Source: Longispora albida DSM 44784
GTDB lineage: Bacteria > Actinomycetota > Actinomycetes > Mycobacteriales > Micromonosporaceae
Assembly: GCF_000379825.1 (NCBI RefSeq)
Contig: NZ_KB903839.1
Coordinates: 115,710-179,709 of the forward strand
Reading direction: 5' to 3'
Length of the DNA: 64,000 nucleotides
In this document: positions 1-8,496 of the stretch, piece after piece
Layout: every line of letters starts with the position of its first letter
How positions within the stretch are numbered: the first letter of the stretch is position 1
Notes under the pieces: model-generated
Database searches by the model: none
What the model was told of the DNA's origin: nothing
Seen by the model: the letters and a program-made list of their open reading frames with translations, nothing else
Position numbers and translations under genes: made by a program

Positions 1-443
1 TGGAAGACCTCGCGGTGACGAGAGTCGGCCGCAGGCTGCTGGTCAGGATCACCGTCGACGGGGACGACGGAGTGAACCTGGACACGGTCGCCGAGCTGTC
101 CCGGCTGGTCGCCGAGGGGCTCGACGCCGTCGAGGACCAGCTCGGCACCGAGCCGTACACACTGGAGGTCAGCTCGCCCGGCATCGACAGGGCGCTGACC
201 GAGGAGCGGCACTGGCGGCGTGCCGCCGGCCGGCTCGTGAAGTCCTCGGCCGGCACCGGCCGGGTGGTCTCGGCCGCTGACGGCGTGGTCACGCTGGACT
301 TCGACGGCACGGAGAAGCAGATCGGCCTGGCCGAGCTCGGCCCGGGGAAGATCCAGATCGAGTTCAACCGGGTGAGCGAGGCTTTCCCGGACGCCGGCGA
401 TGACGAAGACCTAGACGAAGACATAGAAGAGGATCAGGAATGA
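1..443 (+). CDS. rimP: Ribosome maturation factor RimP, 5' partial
   Basis: RimP is a cytoplasmic factor for maturation of the 30S subunit. The reading frame is open from base 3, and the residues before the first internal GTG (base 15) still match the family (the LEDL stretch just before the strand-forming VRITVD segment). The true start therefore lies upstream of the window and the 146 residues seen are the C-terminal part. Visible family features are the [10 protein letters not shown] motif and the C-terminal SH3-like segment with an acidic tail ([14 protein letters not shown]). The stop overlaps the nusA start as ATGA, the usual rimP-nusA coupling. Confident family call; only the start is missing. 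Confidence 0.93.
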   Translation, partial: EDLAVTRVGRRLLVRITVDGDDGVNLDTVAELSRLVAEGLDAVEDQLGTEPYTLEVSSPGIDRALTEERHWRRAAGRLVKSSAGTGRVVSAADGVVTLDFDGTEKQIGLAELGPGKIQIEFNRVSEAFPDAGDDEDLDEDIEEDQE

Positions 444-1420
444 ACATCGACCTCGCCGCCCTCCGCGCACTGGAGCGGGAGCGGGAGATCCCGTTCGAGA
501 CGATCCTGCACGCGATCGAGTCGGCCCTGCTGACCGCGTACCGGCACACCGACGGCGCCCACCCGCACGCCCGCGTCGACATCGACCGGCGGACCGGCGT
601 GGCGACGGTGTGGGCGACCGAGCGCGACTCCGACGGCACGATCACCCGGGAGTGGGACGACACCCCGCACGACTTCGGCCGGATCGCCGCGATGACCGCC
701 AAGCAGGTCATCCTCCAGCGCCTGCGTGAGGCGGCTGACGACCAGACCTTCGGCGAGTACGCGGGCCGGGAGGGCGACATCGTCACCGGTGTCGTGCAGG
801 CCGACGGCAGCCGGGCGGAGAAGGGCATCGTCGCCATCGACCTCGGCAAGGTCGAGGCGGTGCTCCCGCAGTCCGAGCAGGTCCCCGGCGAGCTGTACAC
901 GCACGGCATGCGGATCAAGTGCCTGGTCGTGCACGTGGCCAAGGGCTTCCGCGGCCCGCAGATCACCGTCTCGCGCTCCCACCCGAACCTGGTAAAGAAG
1001 CTCTTCGCCCTCGAGGTCCCCGAGATCGCCGACCGGACGGTCGAGATCATGTCGGTGGCCAGGGAGGCCGGCCACCGCACGAAGATCGCGGTGTACTCCG
1101 GCGTGCAGGGCGTCAACGCCAAGGGCTCCTGCATCGGCCCGATGGGCAGCCGGGTGCGCGCGGTGATGAGCGAGCTGCACGGCGAGAAGATCGACATCAT
1201 CGACTGGGCCGAGGACCCGGCGCAGTACGTCGGCAACGCGCTGTCCCCGGCGCGGGCGCTGTCGGTGGAGGTCGTCGACGCCTCGGCGCGGGCGGCCCGC
1301 GTGATCGTCCCCGACTTCCAGCTCTCCCTCGCGATCGGCAAGGAAGGGCAGAACGCCCGGCTCGCCGCCCGGCTCACCGGCTGGCGGATCGACATCCGCT
1401 CCGACGCCGAACAGGGCTGA
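440..1420 (+). CDS. nusA: Transcription termination/antitermination factor NusA
   Basis: NusA binds RNA polymerase and nascent RNA, and modulates pausing, termination and antitermination. The protein has 326 residues, the short actinobacterial form without the acidic C-terminal repeats of E. coli NusA. In order it shows the N-terminal polymerase-binding domain (from [18 protein letters not shown]), an S1 domain (around GDIVTGVVQ and [16 protein letters not shown]), and two KH domains ([14 protein letters not shown] and [18 protein letters not shown]). The ATG overlaps the rimP stop by 4 bases. Downstream order nusA-ylxR-infB is the standard operon. A long hairpin directly after the stop may limit read-through into ylxR. 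Confidence 0.97.
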   Translation: MNIDLAALRALEREREIPFETILHAIESALLTAYRHTDGAHPHARVDIDRRTGVATVWATERDSDGTITREWDDTPHDFGRIAAMTAKQVILQRLREAADDQTFGEYAGREGDIVTGVVQADGSRAEKGIVAIDLGKVEAVLPQSEQVPGELYTHGMRIKCLVVHVAKGFRGPQITVSRSHPNLVKKLFALEVPEIADRTVEIMSVAREAGHRTKIAVYSGVQGVNAKGSCIGPMGSRVRAVMSELHGEKIDIIDWAEDPAQYVGNALSPARALSVEVVDASARAARVIVPDFQLSLAIGKEGQNARLAARLTGWRIDIRSDAEQG

Positions 1421-1438
1421 CCCGGCCCGGCACACTGT

Positions 1439-1476
1439 GACCCGGCCGACGGTACCCGGTACCGTCTGGCCGGGTC
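1439..1476 (+). terminator. Hairpin between nusA and ylxR (attenuator or terminator)
   Basis: GACCCGGCC (1439-1447) pairs with GGCCGGGTC (1468-1476). Inside it GACGGTACC pairs with GGTACCGTC, leaving one unpaired T and almost no loop. No T-tract follows, so it is either an actinobacterial-type terminator without a U tail or an RNA-processing or attenuation site inside the operon. Confidence 0.6.
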
Positions 1477-1578
1477 AGAGCATGTCTGGGCCCGGCTGTC
1501 CGGTGCCGGGTACCCGTCCGAAGATCGCAATGGTGAGGCTGAGCGGAAAAGGTGCCGGCCTTCGGGGTAGACTTCCTC

Positions 1579-1881
1579 GTGGTACGTCGCGCGCAGCCAA
1601 TCCGCACCTGCATCGGGTGTCGGTTGCGTGCGCCAGCCTCCGAGTTACTGCGAGTGGTCGCCGCCGGGAGTGTCATAGTTCCCGACCCGGCCCGCAGAAT
1701 GCCGGGCAGAGGTGCGAGCCTGCACCGCGTCCCGGCTTGTCTCGCGCAGGCGGAGAAGCGCAGGGCCTTCGGCCGGGCGCTCCGGATGGCGGGTGTCGCT
1801 GACACCAGCCGGTTGCACGAGGCACTTGGGAATGCCGATGGCGGGGTCATTCCGACGCCGCACGGATCAGTAACAAGGTAG
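1579..1881 (+). CDS. ylxR: YlxR family RNA-binding protein (DUF448)
   Basis: This small basic protein (100 residues) is of the YlxR family, almost always found between nusA and infB. Family features are PIRTCIGCR near the N-terminus, with its Cys-x2-Cys, and GRGASLH followed by a Cys and a basic AFGRALR segment. I chose GTG 1579 because MVRRAQPIRTCIGCR matches the usual family start and a TAGACT box lies 5 bases before it. A GTG at 1552 would add nine residues. Family members bind RNA and are reported to modulate gene expression or RNase P. The exact role in this organism is not shown by the sequence. Confidence 0.88.
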   Translation: MVRRAQPIRTCIGCRLRAPASELLRVVAAGSVIVPDPARRMPGRGASLHRVPACLAQAEKRRAFGRALRMAGVADTSRLHEALGNADGGVIPTPHGSVTR

Positions 1882-1992
1882 GTCGACCAGTATGAGCATC
1901 CGATGAAGCAGCTGCAATGAGCCAGCTTCCGATGCACGAGTGAGGTCGCGGCGGGTCTTCCCGCACGGCCTCGTCAAACCTTGAGGAGTGCA

Positions 1993-4965
1993 GTGCCAGG
2001 AAAGGCCCGCGTACACGAACTCGCGAAAGAGCTCGGGGTCGAAAGTAAGACCGTTCTCGCCAAGCTGAAAGACATGGGCGAGTTCGTGAAGTCAGCATCC
2101 AGCACCGTCGAGGCCCCCGTGGCCCGGCGGCTCCGGGACGCCATGGCAGCGTCCGGTGCGGCTCCGTCCGCCCCGGCAGCGCCGAGCGCCCCCGCTACGC
2201 CGGCCGCCTCTGCGGCTCCGGCCACCCCGCAGGCTCCGGCAGCGCCCAAGCCCGCGTCCATCGCGCCCAAGCCCGGCCCGGCCGGTCCGAAGCCCGGCCC
2301 CAAGCCGCCGGTGCCCGGTCCGAAGCCCGGCCCGCGCCCGCCGGTCGTCTCCTCGAAGCAGGCCAGCGCGCACGACATCGAGGTCGCTGCGGCTGAGGCC
2401 CGTGCGGCCCAGCTGAAGAAGGACCAGGAAGCCGCGCAGGCAGCTGCAGCCAAGCAGCGCGCCGAGGCAGCCTCCAAGCCTCCGGTCGCCCCGGGCGGCC
2501 CCAAGCCCGGCCCGCGGCCCGGTCCGCCCGGCGCCCAGCCGGGTTCCGCTCCGCGTCCGGGGCCCCGTCCCGGCCCGCGCAGCGGCAGTGCCAGCAACAA
2601 CCCGTTCGGGATCACCCCGGGCGGCGGTAACCAGCCCGCAGCTCGCCCCGGCCCGTCGGCCGCGGGTCCCCGGCCCAGCCCGGCTTCCATGCCGCCCCGG
2701 CCGAGCCCCGCTTCGATGCCGCCGCGGCCGAGTCCCGCGTCCATGCCGAACCGGGCCGCGCGCCCGGGTGGCGCGCCGGGCCGTCCCGGTGCTCCCGGTG
2801 GTGGCGCTGGCCGTCCGGGTGGTCCCGGTGGTGGCGGCGCCGGTCGTCCCGGTGGCGGTGGCGGCGGTTTCCGCGGCGGCCCCGGTGGCGGTGGCGGCGG
2901 CGGTGGCTTCCGCGGCGGCCCCGGTGGCGGTGCCGGCGGTGGCTTCCGTCCCGGTGGCGGCGCGCCCGGTGCTGGTGCCGGTGCCCCGGGTGGCGGTGGC
3001 CGTCCCGGTGGTGGCGGTCGTGGCCGCGGTGGCGGCACGGCTGGTGCGTTCGGCCGTCCGGGTGGCAAGCCCGCCCGTGGCCGCAAGTCCAAGAAGCAGC
3101 GGCGTCAGGAGTTCGACAACCTGTCGGCCCCGACGATGAGCTCTGGCGCCCCCCGGGGTCGTGGCGAAGAGATCCGCCTGCCCCGTGGCGCCTCGCTCTC
3201 GGACTTCGCCGAGAAGATCAACGCCAACCCGGGCTCGCTCGTCCAGGAGATGTTCAACCTGGGTGAGATGGTCACGGCGACGCAGTCCTGCTCGGACGAC
3301 ACCCTGCTCCTGCTGGGCGAGCACCTGGGCTACACCATCTCGATCGTCAGCCCGGAGGACGAGGACCGTGAGCTGCTCGCGCAGTTCAACATCGACCTCG
3401 ACGCCGACGTGGACCCCGACCGCCTGGTCGTGCGGGCTCCCATCGTCACGGTCATGGGTCACGTCGACCACGGTAAGACCCGCCTGCTCGACGCGATCCG
3501 CAAGTCGAACGTCGTGGCTGGCGAGTCGGGTGGCATCACCCAGCACATCGGTGCCTACCAGGTGCAGGTCGAGCACGAGGGCGTCGAACGCGCCCTGACC
3601 TTCATCGACACCCCGGGTCACGAGGCGTTCACCGCCATGCGTGCCCGTGGTGCCAACGTCACCGACATCGTGGTGCTGGTCGTGGCCGCCGACGACGGCG
3701 TCATGCCCCAGACGATCGAGGCGCTCAACCACGCGAAGGCAGCCAACGCGCCGGTCGTGGTCGCGGTGAACAAGATCGACAAGGAAGGCGCCAACCCGGA
3801 CAAGGTGCGCCAGCAGCTCACCGAGTACGGCCTGGTCGCCGAGGAGTACGGCGGCGAGACGATGTTCGTCAACGTGGCCGCCAAGCCGGGTACGAACATC
3901 GACAAGCTGCTCGAGGCCGTCCTGCTGACCGCGGACGCCGCGCTGGAGCTGACCGCGCCGATCGACGGCCACGCCCAGGGTGTGTCCATCGAGGCTCACC
4001 TGGACAAGGGCCGGGGCCCCGTGGCCACCGTCCTGGTCCAGAAGGGCACGCTGCGGGTCGGTGACTCGATCGTGGCCGGTAACGCCTACGGCCGCGTCCG
4101 GGCGATGCTCGACGAGAACGGCAACACGGTCAACGAGGCAGGCCCGGCTCGCCCGGTCCTGGTGCTCGGCCTGACCGCGGTGCCGGGCGCCGGGGACACG
4201 TTCCTGGCCGCCGACGAGGACCGCACCGTCCGGCAGATCGCCGAGCAGCGCGCCGCCCGCCGGCGTGCGGCCCAGATGGCGAACAACCGTGGCCGCGCCA
4301 CCCTCGAGTCGCTCATGGAGCAGCTCAAGGAGGGCGAGAAGACCACGCTGTCGCTCATCCTCAAGGGTGACGTGTCCGGCTCGGTCGAGGCTCTGGAAGA
4401 CGCGCTGTTCAAGCTGGACATCCCCGAAGAGGTGCAGCTCAAGGTCATCCACCGCGGTGTCGGTGCGATCACCGAGAACGACGTCAACCTGGCCAGCGCC
4501 TCCTCCGGCGAGAACGCGACGATCATCGGCTTCAACGTCCGGGCCACGGCCCAGTCGAAGGAGCTGGCCGACCGCGAGGGCGTGGAGATCCGGTACTACA
4601 CCGTCATCTACCAGGTGCTCGAGGAGATCGAGGCGGCTCTCAAGGGCATGCTCAAGCCGGTCTACGAGGAGGTGGACCTGGGCACCGCAGAGGTGCGCGA
4701 GGTCTTCAAGTCCTCGAAGTTCGGCACGATCGCGGGTTGCATCGTCCGTACCGGGATCATCCGGCGGAACACCAAGGCGCGTCTCCTGCGGGACGGTGCC
4801 GTGGTGGCCGACAACCTCAGCATCTCGTCGCTCCAGCGGTTCAAGGACGCGGCGACCGAGGTCCGCGAGGGCTTCGAGTGTGGTATCACGCTCGGCAGCT
4901 TCAACGACATCAAGGTCGACGACGTCATCGAGACGTGGGAGATGCGGGAGAAGCCCCGCACGTAA
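1993..4965 (+). CDS. infB: Translation initiation factor IF-2
   Basis: IF-2 is the GTPase that places initiator fMet-tRNA on the 30S subunit and promotes subunit joining. GTG 1993 was chosen because GAGGAG lies 5 bases upstream and [14 protein letters not shown] is the actinobacterial IF-2 start; a TTG at 1981 is less likely. Order in the 990 residues: a small IF2-N domain (1-50), a long Ala/Pro/Lys then Gly-rich disordered linker (about 60-365), a second IF2-N domain, and the GTPase domain. The P-loop GHVDHGKT is at 489-496, followed by DTPGHEAF and NKID. Domains II, III and IV close the protein. The Gly-rich stretch (about 2770-3040) is made of near-repeats such as FRGGPGGG. Confidence 0.98.
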   Translation: MPGKARVHELAKELGVESKTVLAKLKDMGEFVKSASSTVEAPVARRLRDAMAASGAAPSAPAAPSAPATPAASAAPATPQAPAAPKPASIAPKPGPAGPKPGPKPPVPGPKPGPRPPVVSSKQASAHDIEVAAAEARAAQLKKDQEAAQAAAAKQRAEAASKPPVAPGGPKPGPRPGPPGAQPGSAPRPGPRPGPRSGSASNNPFGITPGGGNQPAARPGPSAAGPRPSPASMPPRPSPASMPPRPSPASMPNRAARPGGAPGRPGAPGGGAGRPGGPGGGGAGRPGGGGGGFRGGPGGGGGGGGFRGGPGGGAGGGFRPGGGAPGAGAGAPGGGGRPGGGGRGRGGGTAGAFGRPGGKPARGRKSKKQRRQEFDNLSAPTMSSGAPRGRGEEIRLPRGASLSDFAEKINANPGSLVQEMFNLGEMVTATQSCSDDTLLLLGEHLGYTISIVSPEDEDRELLAQFNIDLDADVDPDRLVVRAPIVTVMGHVDHGKTRLLDAIRKSNVVAGESGGITQHIGAYQVQVEHEGVERALTFIDTPGHEAFTAMRARGANVTDIVVLVVAADDGVMPQTIEALNHAKAANAPVVVAVNKIDKEGANPDKVRQQLTEYGLVAEEYGGETMFVNVAAKPGTNIDKLLEAVLLTADAALELTAPIDGHAQGVSIEAHLDKGRGPVATVLVQKGTLRVGDSIVAGNAYGRVRAMLDENGNTVNEAGPARPVLVLGLTAVPGAGDTFLAADEDRTVRQIAEQRAARRRAAQMANNRGRATLESLMEQLKEGEKTTLSLILKGDVSGSVEALEDALFKLDIPEEVQLKVIHRGVGAITENDVNLASASSGENATIIGFNVRATAQSKELADREGVEIRYYTVIYQVLEEIEAALKGMLKPVYEEVDLGTAEVREVFKSSKFGTIAGCIVRTGIIRRNTKARLLRDGAVVADNLSISSLQRFKDAATEVREGFECGITLGSFNDIKVDDVIETWEMREKPRT

Positions 4966-4977
4966 GTAGTACGGGAG

Positions 4978-5005
4978 GGCCCGGGACGCGACTGTGTCCC
5001 GGGCC
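4978..5005 (+). terminator. infB terminator
   Basis: Perfect inverted repeat GGCCCGGGAC (4978-4987) and GTCCCGGGCC (4996-5005) with an 8-base loop, starting 12 bases after the infB stop and followed by a weakly T-rich run (TTCGCCCTTTC). Confidence 0.75.
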
Positions 5006-5039
5006 TTCGCCCTTTCTGAGTACTGGTAGAAGAGAGAGC

Positions 5040-6023
5040 ATGGCGCGTTACGCATTGCTGGTGGCCCCGTCGTCCAACCGGGTGTACGCGGAGGCCGCCA
5101 CCCGCCTCGCGGCGGCGGAGCTGGCGGTGTTCGCCGGCGTGGTTCCCGGCGGGCTGGGCGAGATCACCGAGACGAGTCTCGGCGGCCTGTCCTATGTGTC
5201 CTTCGAGGCCGGTGAGCTGACCGCTGACGGGGTCGCGACGCTGTCCAACCTGTCGGCGATGTTCGCGCTGTTCGAGGTGGTGGACGGCGACCTGCTGCGG
5301 CCGGTGCGGCTGGAGCGGCTCGACCGGTACGACGACGACCTGATCACCATCCAGAAGTACCAGGGAAAGACCAACGAGCAGTTCACCAAGCTGCTGCTGA
5401 ACGTGACCCTGCTGAGCGCGGGCCTGGACCTGGCCGACCGGAGCCTGGTGGTCTTCGACCCGATGGCCGGTCGGGGCACGACGCTCAACCAGGCGCTGAT
5501 GTACGGCTACGACGCCCTGGGTACCGAGCTGGACGGCAAGGACTTCGACGCCTACGCCGCGTTCCTCAAGACGTGGCTGAAGCGCAAACGGCTCAAGCAC
5601 AGGGCGGACGTCACTCCGGTACGCCGGGAGAAGAAGCTGATCGCCCGGCGGCTCGAGGTGACGGTGGCGGGTGAGCAGAAGCTCGTCTCGTACAACATCG
5701 ATGCTCTGAAAGCCCGTGAGGTGATCAAACCGCGCAGCGCGGATCTGATCGTGACCGACGCACCTTATGGCGTGGCGCACGGCGCGCACCACAATGGACT
5801 GTCGCGAAAGCCGGCTGACCTGTTGCGGCAGGCCATGCCGGGCTGGGCGGAGATCCTGCGTCCTGGTGGCGCGCTGGGTATCGCGTTCAACACGCACACC
5901 GCGCCGAAGGCCGAGATCGCGGCCATCGTGGAGCGGTGCGGGCTGAGGATCGCCGAGACGCCCGGATTCGAGCACTGGGTCGACCAGGCAATCACGCGCG
6001 ACATTCTGGTGGCGTGCAAGTAG
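5040..6023 (+). CDS. TRM11-like SAM-dependent methyltransferase
   Basis: This 327-residue protein has a C-terminal Rossmann methyltransferase fold. A SAM-binding segment VFDPMAGRGTTLNQAL is followed by the acidic GTELDGKDF and a TDAPYGV motif, the variant of N-methyltransferase motif IV (D/N-P-P-Y). This resembles the TRM11/THUMP-associated tRNA guanosine N2-methyltransferase group. The first 100 residues do not show an obvious complete THUMP domain. ATG 5040 follows GAAGAGAGAG. It lies alone between the infB terminator and ylxP, a place with translation genes on both sides, which fits a tRNA or rRNA target. The substrate is inference. Confidence 0.8.
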   Translation: MARYALLVAPSSNRVYAEAATRLAAAELAVFAGVVPGGLGEITETSLGGLSYVSFEAGELTADGVATLSNLSAMFALFEVVDGDLLRPVRLERLDRYDDDLITIQKYQGKTNEQFTKLLLNVTLLSAGLDLADRSLVVFDPMAGRGTTLNQALMYGYDALGTELDGKDFDAYAAFLKTWLKRKRLKHRADVTPVRREKKLIARRLEVTVAGEQKLVSYNIDALKAREVIKPRSADLIVTDAPYGVAHGAHHNGLSRKPADLLRQAMPGWAEILRPGGALGIAFNTHTAPKAEIAAIVERCGLRIAETPGFEHWVDQAITRDILVACK

Positions 6024-6033
6024 CCTTTTCCGG

Positions 6034-6327
6034 GTGTTCACAGGTACCGCGGTTTTTGATGTGCTGCTGCCGGGCGATTCCCGGAATCTGAAAGCGAAGC
6101 GGGCTTATGTCCGCCCTTTGCTCGCCGCTCTGAAGAAGTACGAGGTTTCGGTCGCCGAAGTTGGTGACCAGGATGTGCATGGCCGGATGCAGATCGGTGT
6201 GGCCGTGGTTTCCGGCGACGCCGCCCATGTGCGCGACGTGCTCGACCGGTGTGAGCGGCAGTTCGGCATGATGCCCGAGTTGCAGCTACTTTCCGTGCGA
6301 CGCCGGCTACATGGTGATGAGGATTAG
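6034..6327 (+). CDS. ylxP: YlxP family protein (DUF503)
   Basis: A 97-residue protein of the DUF503/YlxP family, with FDVLLPGDSRNLKAKRAYVRPLL at the start and a ferredoxin-like length and pattern. It is nearly always found just upstream of rbfA in Gram-positive genomes, as here, which suggests a part in ribosome or RNA metabolism. The biochemical role is unknown. GTG 6034 lies 7 bases after a TAGCCT hexamer that overlaps the upstream stop codon, so a short or absent leader is possible. Confidence 0.87.
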   Translation: MFTGTAVFDVLLPGDSRNLKAKRAYVRPLLAALKKYEVSVAEVGDQDVHGRMQIGVAVVSGDAAHVRDVLDRCERQFGMMPELQLLSVRRRLHGDED

Positions 6328-6352
6328 GTCAGTTTCGACCGGTTGAGCCGGA

Positions 6353-6384
6353 CGGCGGAGGTCACGATGTGTGCACCTCCGCCG
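6353..6384 (+). terminator. Terminator after ylxP
   Basis: CGGCGGAGGT (6353-6362) and ACCTCCGCCG (6375-6384) form a perfect 10-bp stem with a 12-base loop. A second inverted repeat, GGCCAGCC (6416-6423) and GGCTGGCC (6440-6447), follows in the leader of rbfA. No T-tract. Confidence 0.65.
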
Positions 6385-6527
6385 AAACCGAGTACTGTTT
6401 GCGAGGTTGGTATGAGGCCAGCCTTCTGTCTTGACTACCGGCTGGCCGTTGCGTTGGGCTTGCTGGGTTGACCAAGCCGGGCCGGTCCGCTGGAGCGGCC
6501 GGGCGGTGTGCGAACCGGAGGTATGAA

Positions 6528-6953
6528 ATGTCTGACTCGGCGCGGGTGCGGCGGCTGGCCGGCCGTGTGCGCGAGCTGGTCGCGTCTAGCCTCAAGACGC
6601 AGGTCAAGGACCCCCGGCTCGGCATGGTGACCGTGACCGACGCGCGCCTGACCAACGACCTCCGCGAGGCGACCGTCTACTACACGGTCCTTGGTGACCC
6701 CACGGAACAGGACGCCTCGCGCGCCGCGCTGGAGAGTGCCAAGGGCATGCTCCGCACGACCGTCGGGCGCCGGCTGGGCCTGCGGCACTCGCCCAGCATC
6801 ACCTTCGTCGCCGACCAGGTCCAGGACCACGTGGCGACGATCGACGACCTGCTGGCCCAGGCGAACGCCGCCGACGCCGAGGTGCACCGGATGGCGGCTG
6901 GCGCGCAGTACGCCGGCGAAGCGAACCCTTACAAGGCGGATGACGAGTCGTGA
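6528..6953 (+). CDS. rbfA: 30S ribosome-binding factor RbfA
   Basis: RbfA binds immature 30S subunits and assists 16S rRNA 5' processing. ATG 6528 was chosen because CGGAGG lies about 7 bases upstream and MSDSARVRRLAGRVREL is the usual family start. The 141 residues carry the family hallmarks: KDPRLGMVTVTDARLTNDL in the KH-like core and RTTVGRRLGLRHSPSITF in its second half. It ends GTGA, overlapping the nrnA start by four bases, so the two are translationally coupled. Confidence 0.95.
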   Translation: MSDSARVRRLAGRVRELVASSLKTQVKDPRLGMVTVTDARLTNDLREATVYYTVLGDPTEQDASRAALESAKGMLRTTVGRRLGLRHSPSITFVADQVQDHVATIDDLLAQANAADAEVHRMAAGAQYAGEANPYKADDES

Positions 6954-7984
6954 CCGTGCCCACGGCACGGCTGGTCGTCCCAGGGCAGGCGGGTCCCGTG
7001 GATGAACTGCCTGCAGGTCCGCAGCCGGCGGAGTGGGCCCGCGCGATCGAGGCGCTGGCCGCCGCCGAGCGCCCGCTGCTGATCTGCCACGTCAACCCGG
7101 ACGGCGACGCGCTGGGCAGCATGCTCGCCGTCGCGCTCGGCCTGGCCCGGATCGGCAGGTCCTGCCAGGCGACCTTCCCCGGCCGGTTCTTCCTGCCCGC
7201 GTTGTTCGATGGCATGCCGGGGCAGGAGCTGCTGGTCCCGGCCTCGGACTGCGACCAGGCTCCGGACCTGGTGGTCACGTTCGACGCCGGTAACACGGAG
7301 CGCCTGGGTGAGCTGGCGGGGCGGTTCGGCACCGCTTCCGAGGTCATCGTGCTCGACCACCATGCCTCCAACACCTTCTTCGGTACCGTGCACCTGGTCG
7401 ACGCGAGTGCCGCCGCCACGGCGGTGCTCGCCGAGGAACTGCTCCGGCGGATGGGCATCCCGCTCGACCGGGAGATCGCCGAGTGCCTGTATGTGGGGCT
7501 GTCGACGGACACCGGCTCGTTCAAGTACGGGACGACGACGCCAGAGGTGCACCGGCTCGCCGCCCGGCTGCTGGAGACCGGCATCCGGCCCGAGGTGATC
7601 TCCCGCCGGCTGTTCGACAACCGGCCCTTCGGCGCGATCGGGCTGTTCGGTGAGGCGCTTGGCCGGGCCCGGCTCGACGATCGGGTCGCTGGCGGCCTGG
7701 TGTGGACGTATGCGACCCAGGCCGACCTGGCCAGGCACGGCGTGCCGTACGACGCGCTGGAGAGCCTGATCGACGTGGTGCGCACGGCCGCAGAGGCCGA
7801 TGTCGCGTGCGTGCTCAAGGAGCTGGAAAGCGGCCAGTGGGCCGTGTCCCTGCGGAGCAAGACCGCGACGGACGTGGCCCGGGTGTCGGTGGCGCTGGGC
7901 GGTGGCGGGCACCGCTATGCCGCCGGATTCACCGGGACGGGTTCTGCGGAGGAAGTGCTCGGGCAGATCGTGGCCCTGCTGTAG
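6950..7984 (+). CDS. nrnA: DHH/DHHA1 nanoRNase / pAp phosphatase (NrnA type)
   Basis: This 344-residue DHH-DHHA1 phosphoesterase degrades 2-5 nt RNA oligomers and, in NrnA enzymes, converts 3'-phosphoadenosine 5'-phosphate to AMP. Metal-binding motifs are visible: HVNPDGDALGS (motif I), TFDAGN (motif II), DHH in VIVLDHHASN (motif III) and DTGSFKYG (motif IV). GGGGHRYAAGF in the C-terminal DHHA1 domain binds substrate. It is coupled to rbfA by a GTGA overlap, the usual order in this group. The first about 30 residues, before WARAIEAL, are an unconserved-looking extension. Confidence 0.93.
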   Translation: MTVPTARLVVPGQAGPVDELPAGPQPAEWARAIEALAAAERPLLICHVNPDGDALGSMLAVALGLARIGRSCQATFPGRFFLPALFDGMPGQELLVPASDCDQAPDLVVTFDAGNTERLGELAGRFGTASEVIVLDHHASNTFFGTVHLVDASAAATAVLAEELLRRMGIPLDREIAECLYVGLSTDTGSFKYGTTTPEVHRLAARLLETGIRPEVISRRLFDNRPFGAIGLFGEALGRARLDDRVAGGLVWTYATQADLARHGVPYDALESLIDVVRTAAEADVACVLKELESGQWAVSLRSKTATDVARVSVALGGGGHRYAAGFTGTGSAEEVLGQIVALL

Positions 7985-7999
7985 GTTTCGTGGTTTCTG

Positions 8000-8027
8000 G
8001 GGGCGTCGCTGGTGCGGCGCCCCTTTT
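8000..8027 (+). terminator. nrnA intrinsic terminator
   Basis: GGGGCGTCGC (8000-8009), loop TGGT, then GCGGCGCCCC (8014-8023) form a 10-bp stem with one G-T pair. TTTT (8024-8027) follows. This is one of the few classical U-tailed terminators in the window. Confidence 0.82.
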
Positions 8028-8236
8028 GCGTACCCGGGTCCGCTCCCGACGCGCCTCTCAGAGTCTGGGAATCGCGTGCGAAGTGTGGGACGAGCCGATA
8101 GTTTTGCCAGCATGCGCCGAGTAGTACTCATTCTTAGCCGCCGAGGCGGGGCCTGAACATCTGAGGGCCGGCTCCCCGCCCGGGGTTTTCCGCGCTGGCC
8201 CGCTCGGTTTGCGTACAGGCGAAGGAATGAGTCACG

Positions 8237-8329
8237 ATGGCACGTAAGCACACACCGCGCCCGCAGGACGACGAAGCACGCGAAGCCGCACGGCAGGCGA
8301 TGCAGGAGTCGATGGACATCCGGCAGTAG
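8237..8329 (+). CDS. Possible 30-residue hydrophilic protein
   Basis: ATG 8237 opens a short frame, MARKHTPRPQDDEAREAARQ followed by AMQESMDIRQ and a stop. A GAAGGA element lies about 10 bases upstream. It sits alone between two strong terminators (8000-8027 and 8366-8399), so the roughly 340 bases must be transcribed separately if at all. The peptide is charged and predicted helical, with no membrane segment. I do not recognise a family. The alternative is that the stretch encodes a small RNA and the frame is chance. Confidence 0.35.
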   Translation: MARKHTPRPQDDEAREAARQAMQESMDIRQ

Positions 8330-8365
8330 GCGCGCGAAGGCAAACACAGTCTGCGCTCTGGTTGG

Positions 8366-8399
8366 GATCATGGCGCCGGGTCTTCCCGGCGCCATGATC
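8366..8399 (+). terminator. Strong perfect hairpin terminator
   Basis: A perfect 15-bp stem GATCATGGCGCCGGG (8366-8380) and CCCGGCGCCATGATC (8385-8399) with loop TCTT, followed by TGTTTT. It ends the small transcription unit at 8237-8329 and insulates the MATE gene downstream. Confidence 0.82.
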
Positions 8400-8484
8400 T
8401 GTTTTCCGGTACCCGGCGGGCGTGTGGCGCGGATCATGGCCGGCGGGAGGGCTCGCCGGGCCCCGGATTGTCGGACGGCCGCGT

Positions 8485-8490
8485 TAGGGT
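8485..8490 (+). promoter_or_regulatory. -10 box TAGGGT, leaderless start of MATE gene
   Basis: TAGGGT ends exactly 6 bases before GTG 8497, which would place the transcription start on the start codon. No Shine-Dalgarno sequence precedes the GTG. No good -35 is seen. Confidence 0.5.
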
Positions 8491-8496
8491 CGCGCC

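Noticed and set aside
2092-5055. 987-residue open frame opposite infB
   Set aside because: The forward strand encodes complete IF-2 with P-loop and switch motifs. The opposite frame is rich in Arg, His, Asp and Gly with no domain, as expected of a high-G+C shadow.
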